From contig JADJPF010000020.1 of NCBI GenBank assembly GCA_016713405.1, forward strand, positions 434,001-498,000: a stretch of DNA of 64,000 bases, written 5' to 3'. A program made the position numbers and the translations under genes. Below the pieces are notes generated by a model. It was not told the DNA's origin and made no database searches. It saw only the letters and a program-made list of their open reading frames with translations. The stretch is from Blastocatellia bacterium (GTDB lineage Bacteria; Acidobacteriota; Blastocatellia; Chloracidobacteriales; JADJPF01). Shown here in pieces: positions 57,808 to 64,000 of this stretch. Position 1 is the first letter of the stretch, and every line of letters starts with the position of its first letter.

Positions 57808-59361
57808 TTGATAGAACAAGACCACGAACAAACCTTGCAACGAAAGAAAAATCTACAAGACATTATAGAATTAGGTTTTCCTGCTTATACCCATTCTTAT
57901 GATAAAACTCATACTATTACTGAAGTAGTAAATTTATATTCAGGGAAAACTAAAGATGAGCTAGCCGAAGCACATATTGAAGTGTGTGTGCCGGGTCGTA
58001 TTCGTGCTGTTCGTAAAATGGGCAAAGCTGCCTTTATTACTTATTCAGATGGTCAAGAGATTTTACAAGTTTATCTACGTAGCAATGAAGTAGGGGAAAA
58101 ACTTTGGAAGTTATTTGAACTCTTAGACTTAGGTGATTTAATTGGAGTTAAGGGACATCTATTTCGCACTAAAACAGATGAATTTTCTATTCACGCAACA
58201 GACCTAATGTTTTTAGCTAAAGCTTTAATTCCACCGCCAGACAAATATTATGGATTACATGATAAAGAAGTACGTTATCGTCAACGTTATGCAGATTTGA
58301 TTGCAAATCGAGATGTTAGAGATGTATTTGTTAAACGCTCGCAAATTATTCGAGAAATTAGAAGTTATTTTGACAAGAATGCTTATGTTGAAGTAGAAAC
58401 ACCTATGCTATCACCTCTTGCAACAGGAGCCGCTGCACGTCCTTTTGTAACTCATCATAACGCACTAGATATTACTCTTTATGCTAGAATTGCTCCAGAA
58501 CTCTACCTAAAACGTTTGATAGTTGGTGGACTAGACCGAGTTTATGAAATAAATCGCAATTTCCGTAATGAAGGTCTATCCATTAAACATAATCCTGAAT
58601 TTACAATGCTAGAGTTTTACCAAGCTTATAGCGATTATAAAGATTTAATTGAGTTAACCGAAGAGCTAATAACTGATTTAGTTGCTAAAGTTTGTGGGAC
58701 ACTTGAAATTGAATACAACGAGAAAAAGCTTAATTTTGCTCGTCCTTGGACACGTCTTACAATGCGTGAAGCAGTAATTAAGTATTGGCCTGAAAATCTT
58801 TCACCAATTACCGAATCCGATTTAGTTGGTATTGATAATCTACGCTCGCTTATAGAAAAAACGGGTGCAGATGCTCATCCAAAGGCTAATGCAGGACAAT
58901 TGCTAGGTGCTTTATTTGAACATTTAGCTGAACCTCATTTGCAAAGCCCAACATTTATTACAAGATTTCCTACAGAGCTTTCACCACTTTCTAAACAATC
59001 AGCAGATGACCCAAATTTTGTTGATCGTTTTGAACTTTTTATTGCTGGTATGGAAGTAGCAAATGCTTTTAGCGAGTTAAACGACCCAATAGAGCAGCGA
59101 AACCGCTTTGAAGCACAAATGAAACAGCGTGAAGGAGGCGACGAAGAAGCTATGGTCTTGGATGAAGATTATATTCGCGCTCTTAGTTATGGTATGCCTC
59201 CAACAGCCGGTGAAGGCATAGGAATTGACCGACTGGTAATGATTCTAACAGGGCAACATTCCATTAGAGATGTAATTTTATTTCCTCATATGCGTCCAGA
59301 AAGAAAAGCAGTTGAACAAGAAACAGAAGAAACTGAAGAAACGCAACAAACACAGGAATAA
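57808..59361 (+). CDS. lysS: Lysyl-tRNA synthetase, class II
   Basis: A 517-residue enzyme that charges tRNA-Lys. The N-terminal OB-fold anticodon domain (~residues 55-150, VPGRIRAVRKMGKAAFITYSD) precedes the class II core: RYADLIANRDVRDVFVKRS, VEVETPMLSPLATGAAARPF (motif 1), FRNEGLSIKHNPEFTMLEFYQAY (motif 2, positions ~250-272) and GEGIGIDRLVMILTG (motif 3). The start is TTG at 57808, seven bases after TAGGAGC. The last ~20 residues are a Glu/Thr/Gln-rich tail not typical of the family but harmless. A hairpin terminator follows. Confidence 0.96.
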   Translation: MIEQDHEQTLQRKKNLQDIIELGFPAYTHSYDKTHTITEVVNLYSGKTKDELAEAHIEVCVPGRIRAVRKMGKAAFITYSDGQEILQVYLRSNEVGEKLWKLFELLDLGDLIGVKGHLFRTKTDEFSIHATDLMFLAKALIPPPDKYYGLHDKEVRYRQRYADLIANRDVRDVFVKRSQIIREIRSYFDKNAYVEVETPMLSPLATGAAARPFVTHHNALDITLYARIAPELYLKRLIVGGLDRVYEINRNFRNEGLSIKHNPEFTMLEFYQAYSDYKDLIELTEELITDLVAKVCGTLEIEYNEKKLNFARPWTRLTMREAVIKYWPENLSPITESDLVGIDNLRSLIEKTGADAHPKANAGQLLGALFEHLAEPHLQSPTFITRFPTELSPLSKQSADDPNFVDRFELFIAGMEVANAFSELNDPIEQRNRFEAQMKQREGGDEEAMVLDEDYIRALSYGMPPTAGEGIGIDRLVMILTGQHSIRDVILFPHMRPERKAVEQETEETEETQQTQE

Positions 59362-59378
59362 CAACCAAACTTATTTCT

Positions 59379-59430
59379 AATAGCAAGTTAAGACCTAAGA
59401 TGATGGTTAGGTCTCACCTTGCTATTTTCA
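59379..59430 (+). terminator. Terminator of lysS
   Basis: A two-part stem: AATAGCAAG (59379-59387) pairs with CTTGCTATT (59418-59426), and inside it AGACCTAA pairs with TTAGGTCT. It is 18 bases after the stop codon, with a T run at the 3' side. Confidence 0.85.
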
Positions 59431-59579
59431 CTAAAAAACTTTCCAACAAATTCAATACGTTATTCTTACCTAACATCTACAATCTAGTAGTTCTTTTGTA
59501 ACCGACTACAATTTACAGACGTTCACCTTTGTTAAAAGGAATTTCACTAATTAAAAATTGTAAGAGGAGGATTAAAATA

Positions 59580-60770
59580 ATGAATCCAACACAACAACGA
59601 TTTATGGTTTTTTGTGTTTTTGTTGTTTTAATAATTGTTGGAGTAGGTTTTGTGGTAAGTAATGCTTTGACGGGAAAAGCTGGAGAAGTCGACTTAAATG
59701 GAAAAGCAAAAAATATTCAAGCTGAAAAAGGAGCAAACCTAGAAGAACGTCTTGGAGTAGATGATGGTGCTTCACTAGCATTTATTTATGGTGCAGATAT
59801 GCAGGGAAGTTTGGATAATTGCGGTTGTAAAGCTAATCCTGTTGGAGGGTTAGTTAGACGGGTTAAATATGTAAATTCTTTTAAGGAAAAATATAAAGAT
59901 ATACCAGTATTACACGTAGATGTAGGGCATTTATTTAATGAAGAATTAGCAGCAGAAAAGCCAGAAACCTTAAGAGAAGACGCGCTGTTAATGAATGAAT
60001 GGATGTTAAAAGCATTTAGCCAATTTAAGTTGGATGCAATTAATTTTTCACATCGGGATATGCTTTATGGAAAAGTAGTTTTAGACAAAGAAAAATATCA
60101 ACAACAATTAATGTCAACTCCAATATTAGGAGACATGATTTCTGCTAATATTTCACCATCCCAAGATATTAATAAAATTACTCCTCTTAAACCTTATGTT
60201 ATTCGTGAAGTTCAAGGAAAACGCTTAGGCAAAAAAGCTAATTTAAGAGTTGGTTTTGTTGGTTTAACTGAAACTTGGCCTAATGCTATAACAGGTTTTG
60301 TTGTTAATGAACCTTTAGAGAAAATTAAAGCTATATTGCCAGAAGTAAGAGCAAAAGCTGATCTGGTAGTAGTATTAGCTTATTGTAACTTAGGAGTTGC
60401 TAAGGAAATTATTAAACAAAATCCTGATATTGATGTTTTAATTACTGCTAATGCTGTTGCTTTACCTCCTCCTGCTCAACGTGATGGAAAAACTATTTTT
60501 GTTCACAGTATCAATCAAACCAAGAGTTTAGGAGAATTAAGACTTTATTTAGATGATGAGGGTAAAGTTAAGGATTATCTTAATCGCTATATATCATTAG
60601 ATAGAAATATTCCTGATGATACAGAAGCGGCTAAAGTTTTTGCTGCTTCTAAAGTAGAAATAGAAGCTGCTAAAGCTAAAATCTTGGCAGCAGAGGAAGA
60701 AGAGCTAAAAAGGCTTAATGAAGCAAATAATAATCTTAAGCCAAATAAAAATGCGGGTTCCACGAATTAG
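59580..60770 (+). CDS. Secreted/anchored metallophosphatase-fold protein lacking usual active-site residues
   Basis: A 396-residue protein with a signal anchor (FMVFCVFVVLIIVGVGFVVS) and a UshA-like metallophosphatase fold. The usual motifs are degenerate: in place of D-x-H there is GADMQGSLDNCGCKANPVGGL, in place of GD there is VDVGHLF, and in place of GNHE there is NFSHRDML; later VLAYCNLG replaces the His-containing loop. Two adjacent cysteines (NCGC) may bind metal or form a disulfide. The C-terminus is a charged helix. Some multihaem-cytochrome loci carry such UshA-like proteins with a CGC...GGL..R motif. ATG 59580 with GAGGAGG ten bases upstream is preferred over TTG 59529. It precedes the second barrel gene. 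Confidence 0.75.
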   Translation: MNPTQQRFMVFCVFVVLIIVGVGFVVSNALTGKAGEVDLNGKAKNIQAEKGANLEERLGVDDGASLAFIYGADMQGSLDNCGCKANPVGGLVRRVKYVNSFKEKYKDIPVLHVDVGHLFNEELAAEKPETLREDALLMNEWMLKAFSQFKLDAINFSHRDMLYGKVVLDKEKYQQQLMSTPILGDMISANISPSQDINKITPLKPYVIREVQGKRLGKKANLRVGFVGLTETWPNAITGFVVNEPLEKIKAILPEVRAKADLVVVLAYCNLGVAKEIIKQNPDIDVLITANAVALPPPAQRDGKTIFVHSINQTKSLGELRLYLDDEGKVKDYLNRYISLDRNIPDDTEAAKVFAASKVEIEAAKAKILAAEEEELKRLNEANNNLKPNKNAGSTN

Positions 60771-61100
60771 ATAAACAAAACCTTTGATTAGAATAAAGAT
60801 AAGCTCACTTTAGGACTATGTTTTTTTACTATGAGGCTAGCTTTGCTCTAGCTTTATTAAAGTGAGCTTATTTCTGACATTTCCATAAACTAATAATTAG
60901 TTAGTATGTAGTTTGACTTACTACAATATTTTTGCCAAATATTTTTTCTTTTTTGTTATATACCCTTCTAAAATCTTGTCTTCTTCAAGAAATGCTAACT
61001 TTAATCAATTAATTCCAATAAAAATATTTAAGTTAACTTTCTTATGGTCTTTCAAGATCAGCTTCTAAAAACATCTTATAAATAAGTGAGAGAGAAAATT
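60771..61100. other. Intergenic region between metallophosphatase-fold gene and barrel copy 2
   Basis: A 330-base non-coding stretch. Its first third holds the hairpin listed separately; the rest is AT-rich with no frame or RNA gene I can recognise. The ribosome site GAGAGAG at ~61086-61094 precedes the barrel ATG, and a promoter for the barrel gene is presumably in the last 150 bases, since the hairpin would stop read-through. Confidence 0.5.
60799..60875 (+). terminator. Terminator, first copy of a repeated hairpin
   Basis: ATAAGCTCACTTTA (60799-60812) pairs perfectly with TAAAGTGAGCTTAT (60858-60871) around a ~45-base loop that contains GGACTATGTTTTTTT and a smaller inner hairpin. The arms and first part of the loop recur after the next gene at 63229-63288, so this is a repeated element rather than a chance terminator. 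Confidence 0.8.
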
Positions 61101-63206
61101 ATGAAAACATACAAACATCGGGTTGTTTGGAAGTATTTTATCCTTTCAATGATTTTTTGTTTTATGTGTAGCACTGCATTAGCTCAAAATAAACAAAAAG
61201 AAAATGTTCTTTTAACATCAATTAAAGCAACAAACTCATTGAATAATAACGAGCTTAGCGATGATGAAAAAAAAGACAATAAGAAAAAAATAGTTGAAAA
61301 AGCGAGTAAAGAAGTAGAACCAAACATAAATGAAACTTCTGTTACAAATATAGGTGCTGAATCTGCTACTACAGATGTTTTACCTGTCCCTGTTGGAGCA
61401 GAAGATCCACCACTTGGTTTTGTTGGGCCAAAATCGACTGTTAAAATCAAAAACCCAATGAAAACTGATGAACAAGAAAGCGGAGATTTTATTCCTGTAG
61501 ATGATCGTTGGAGAGTAGGGTTTCCTGAGTGGGATAGACATGGCGATCCAACAAAAGCAAATTACCCTTACACTAAAGGTAGTCTGCTTAATCCTTATAG
61601 GCAAAATGTCTTAAAAGGCGATTATCCAATACTTGGCACTGATAAATTTTTTAACTTAACTTTAACTAGCGAGACTTTCTTAAGTGCTAGACGTATTCCG
61701 CTGCCTAGTGATATTAGTGCGCAACGTCCTGATAGTAGAGAGTTTTTTGGCCGTGGTGGACTTTTTCTTTTTAATCAAAATTTCAGTATTGCTGGAGATT
61801 TTTTCCAAGGTGCAGCTAACTTTAAGCCTGTTGATTGGCGCATTCATGCTACGGTAGTTTTTAATATAAATTATGCTCAGGCACGTGAAAATGTAGTTCT
61901 TAGAATTGATCCTAGTCGAGGTAATACCCGTCGAGATGGTTTTATCGCTCTTCAACAAGCTTATGGGGAATATCGTTTGGGTGATACAACTAAAGTTTTT
62001 CCATTTCTTCGTGGTAAAGGCAGCAAAGGCGGTTATAGCCCATTTTTTGATACAACTTCATTTCGTGCAGGTATTCAGCGGTTTAATAGTGATTTTCGGG
62101 GTTTTATTTTTAATGATTCTAACCTGGGTTTAAGGTTATTTGGTAATTTTGCTTCTAATCGTTATCAATATAATGTTGTTTATTTTGATATGCTGGAAAA
62201 AGATACTAACAGCGGTCTTAATACTATCAACTCACGTGCACAAAGAGTGTTTATTGCTAATCTTTATCGTCAAGACACTATTAAAAAAGGATACACCACC
62301 CAATTTAGTTATCACTATAACCGTGATGATGGAACAGCTTTTCGACTGGATAGAAATGGTTTTCCAATACGTCCTTCGGTAATTGGAACAGTAGTTCCAC
62401 ATAAACTAAGGACACATTATTTTGGATTTACTTCTGATGGTCACTTTGGAGAAAAACTACCTAAAATATTGTGGCTAAATAAAATTGGTGGTGGGCTAAA
62501 TCTTAGTACTGCCGTTTATCAAGTTCTTGGAACAGGTGATTTTAATGGTTTAGCTGGTCGTAAAGTAGATGCTAATGCTCAATTAGTTGCTGTTGAACTT
62601 TCTGTTGACCGTGATTGGAAGCGGTTTCGCACTTCTTTTCTTTATTCTTCTGGTGATGGTAATCCTACGGATGGTACTGCTAGAGGTTTTGACTATATTT
62701 TAGACAATAACAATTTTGCTGGAGGGCAATTTAGTTTTCTTAATCAAGTTGGAATACCCTTTTTAGGTACAACTACGCAGCTTTCTACACCTAATAGTTT
62801 AATTCCTAATCTTCGTTCTAGCAAAATTGCTGGTCAAGCAAACCATGTAAATCCTGGTTTATATCTTTATAATGTTGGAGCAGATTTTGATATTACACAA
62901 AAACTTCGTGTTATCAGCAATGTTAATTTTTTAAGCTTTGCTGCTCCACAAGCTTTAGAACAAGCTTTAGCTCAACCATTTATTGAAAAAAACTTAGGAG
63001 TTGATTTTAGTACAGGAATTAAATATCGCCCAATTTTAACCGAAAATATTGTTATTTTTTCTGGAGTTTCGGCTTTTCGACCTGGAGCAGGTTTTAGTTC
63101 TATTTTTAGTCAAAATTGTAAGCCTGCTGGCCCGCTAGAATGTGGAACTGAGACAGGAAACAAAACTCTGTTTAATATTTTTGCTACAGTAAGAATAACT
63201 TATTAG
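61101..63206 (+). CDS. Outer-membrane beta-barrel protein (copy 2, intact)
   Basis: A 701-residue outer-membrane protein. The signal peptide (FILSMIFCFMCSTALAQN, cleavage after ALA) leads into a Lys/Asn/Glu-rich linker (~residues 25-95), then GAEDPPLGFVGPKS, DFIPVDDRWRVGFPEWDRHG and ~22 predicted amphipathic strands ending TLFNIFATVRITY. It is the intact twin of the split gene at 19035-21148: the barrel part is near-identical at protein level while the linker is divergent. Two cysteines near the end (QNCKPAGPLECG) are conserved in both. No haem site. ATG 61101 is used because it aligns with the start of copy 1; GTG 61086 is only an in-frame extension. Unlike copy 1, it has no cytochrome gene after it. 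Confidence 0.9.
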   Translation: MKTYKHRVVWKYFILSMIFCFMCSTALAQNKQKENVLLTSIKATNSLNNNELSDDEKKDNKKKIVEKASKEVEPNINETSVTNIGAESATTDVLPVPVGAEDPPLGFVGPKSTVKIKNPMKTDEQESGDFIPVDDRWRVGFPEWDRHGDPTKANYPYTKGSLLNPYRQNVLKGDYPILGTDKFFNLTLTSETFLSARRIPLPSDISAQRPDSREFFGRGGLFLFNQNFSIAGDFFQGAANFKPVDWRIHATVVFNINYAQARENVVLRIDPSRGNTRRDGFIALQQAYGEYRLGDTTKVFPFLRGKGSKGGYSPFFDTTSFRAGIQRFNSDFRGFIFNDSNLGLRLFGNFASNRYQYNVVYFDMLEKDTNSGLNTINSRAQRVFIANLYRQDTIKKGYTTQFSYHYNRDDGTAFRLDRNGFPIRPSVIGTVVPHKLRTHYFGFTSDGHFGEKLPKILWLNKIGGGLNLSTAVYQVLGTGDFNGLAGRKVDANAQLVAVELSVDRDWKRFRTSFLYSSGDGNPTDGTARGFDYILDNNNFAGGQFSFLNQVGIPFLGTTTQLSTPNSLIPNLRSSKIAGQANHVNPGLYLYNVGADFDITQKLRVISNVNFLSFAAPQALEQALAQPFIEKNLGVDFSTGIKYRPILTENIVIFSGVSAFRPGAGFSSIFSQNCKPAGPLECGTETGNKTLFNIFATVRITY

Positions 63207-63228
63207 TTAAAGTCTTGATTGGAAAAAG

Positions 63229-63292
63229 ATAAGCTCACTTTAGGACTGTGTTTTTTGGCCGCGACACTAGTTTCTAAAGTGAGCTTATTTAG
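63229..63292 (+). terminator. Terminator of barrel copy 2, second copy of the repeated hairpin
   Basis: ATAAGCTCACTTTA (63229-63242) pairs with TAAAGTGAGCTTAT (63275-63288), followed by TT. The arms and the following GGACTGTGTTTTTT are nearly the same as in the hairpin at 60799, but the rest of the loop differs (GGCCGCGACACTAG). Confidence 0.85.
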
Positions 63293-63301
63293 GTGTGATT
63301 T

Positions 63302-63928
63302 TTATAAGCTAAAGCGGAAAGTTATCACACCTTGAACTTTTACGGGTGTACCGTTAAGGAGGGTTGGGTTAAATTTCCATTGACGAGCAGCATCTAAGGC
63401 AGCTTTTTGTAGTAAGCCGTGTCCACCTAATACTTTGGTAGAAACAACTTTCCCATCTTCACTAATTAATATTTCTACTTTTACTTCACCAGTAATATTA
63501 CCATTACGAGCTAATGCTGGATAATCTGGAGCGACTCTAACTAGTGCATTACCAGCTATTACACCTTCGCTACGTCTAACAATTGATGGTATGGGTTTAG
63601 CTTCTGGTTCAGCTACTTTTAACTCTTCTTTTGCTGGTGGAGGAGGGGGAGCAGGTTTATCTGTTGGAACACTTCCTATTACACCATTAGGTAAACCACC
63701 AATAGAGCCACCATCTACACCATTAGGTAAACCGCCTAAATCTACACCACCATTAGAAGCATTAACTAAGCTTGGTGTTGTTGCTATTTTAGGTGTAGAT
63801 TCGGTGATAGGTTCGATTCTATCAGGAACCCTATTTGTTGGGTAATCTGGTTTTACAGTGGCATTATTATTTCTTACAACAGGTGATCCTGCTGGAGGTG
63901 GTGGAGGTGGCGGGAGGCGGTGCCACAA
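63302..63928 (-). CDS. tonB: TonB-family energy transducer, proline-rich and C-terminal domain
   Basis: A 208-residue reading of the C-terminal part of a TonB-like protein: a Pro-rich spacer, a Gly/Asn/Pro low-complexity region with LPNGV repeats, and the C-terminal domain (~residues 125-208) with GEVKVEILISEDGKVVSTKV, GHGLLQKAALDAARQWKF and GVITFRFSL, the fold that contacts TonB boxes of outer-membrane receptors. The apparent N-terminus MWHRLPP is an artefact: removing one base from the GGG run at 63912-63914 would join it to the upstream N-terminal frame (see next entry). TonB would energise outer-membrane transporters. The gene is convergent with the second barrel copy. Confidence 0.85.
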   Translation of the reverse strand: MWHRLPPPPPPPAGSPVVRNNNATVKPDYPTNRVPDRIEPITESTPKIATTPSLVNASNGGVDLGGLPNGVDGGSIGGLPNGVIGSVPTDKPAPPPPPAKEELKVAEPEAKPIPSIVRRSEGVIAGNALVRVAPDYPALARNGNITGEVKVEILISEDGKVVSTKVLGGHGLLQKAALDAARQWKFNPTLLNGTPVKVQGVITFRFSL

Positions 63929-64000
63929 GCATTGTTAAAAGGGATAATTGTTCATCTAGTTTTGCATCATATAGAAAAACTCCTCCAACTATTGAGCCTG
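63913..64000 (-). CDS. tonB: TonB-family transducer, N-terminal part (cut by window edge and frame break)
   Basis: The other frame over the start of the tonB piece is open to the window edge and reads GSIVGGVFLYDAKLDEQLSL, then LTMLVAPPP, which looks like the membrane-anchor region and first Pro run of a TonB protein. The Pro run is broken by one extra base at 63912-63914 and continues in the frame of the previous entry. The gene's true start is outside the window. Confidence 0.6.

Noticed and set aside
61184..61450. Minus-strand ORF within barrel copy 2
   Set aside because: Antisense shadow of the low-complexity linker; no start signal and no family.
1..64000. tRNA, rRNA, prophage, insertion sequence or restriction/defence genes
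   Set aside because: I looked in the intergenic regions and at the ORFs and found no convincing example; the only mobile-like item is the palindrome cluster at 29615-29910.

Overview
The window is AT-rich DNA from a Gram-negative, didermic bacterium: it carries lpxC, a TonB energy transducer, two outer-membrane beta-barrel genes and a c-type multihaem cytochrome. A sensor that joins a two-component-regulator-type propeller to a Ser/Thr kinase, LVIVD-repeat cytochromes, a proline-rich TonB and tandem DinB-like proteins together suggest an Acidobacteriota-like organism. That placement is inference; no rRNA gene is present to test it.

Layout. 1-5.8 kb: a partial unknown gene, then three co-oriented ion/solute transporters (CPA2 antiporter, APC permease, CPA1 exchanger). 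5.8-7.6 kb: an HD-GYP gene followed by two further open segments that together look like one protein of about 595 residues. 7.9-10.3 kb: a three-gene unknown cluster with an endonuclease/exonuclease/phosphatase-family enzyme. 10.4-14.8 kb (minus): moeA-moaB, a MocR-type regulator with repeated operator-like sites, and ilvE. 15-21.1 kb (minus): an outer-membrane barrel gene followed by a ten-haem cytochrome with LVIVD repeats. A secreted protein with two GlcG/HbpS-like domains is transcribed divergently (21.5-23.7 kb). 23.8-25.9 kb (minus): uroporphyrinogen-III synthase and a CoA-disulfide-reductase-like flavoprotein. 26.1-29.6 kb: hypABCDE. A palindrome-rich element (29.6-29.9 kb) separates it from the propeller-kinase gene. 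33.7-38.1 kb (minus): DinB pair, APC permease, alpha/beta hydrolase. 38.3-51.2 kb: YfhO-like membrane protein, then a minus-strand housekeeping block (accD-folC-nudix, CPBP protease, PfkB kinase, CorC/HlyC protein, thyA-folA), a glycosyltransferase and a prepilin peptidase. 51.4-55.9 kb: lpxC, a phosphodiesterase-family enzyme, GT2 and a flippase-like membrane protein. 56-64 kb: a CPA2 antiporter, lysS, a metallophosphatase-fold protein without the usual active-site residues, a second barrel gene closely related to the first, and a partial tonB.

The most distinctive system is the barrel plus decahaem/LVIVD cytochrome operon with its divergent HbpS-like neighbour and the second barrel 40 kb away. 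It resembles a trans-envelope electron conduit in outline, but that function is inferred.

A caution for every reader: at least nine single-base frame breaks, nearly all in mononucleotide runs, split six otherwise normal genes plus the HD-GYP locus. One break is exposed by the intact second copy of the barrel gene in this same window. Residual homopolymer-length errors in the assembly are the simplest explanation, so split genes are listed here by segment and described as parts of one gene.
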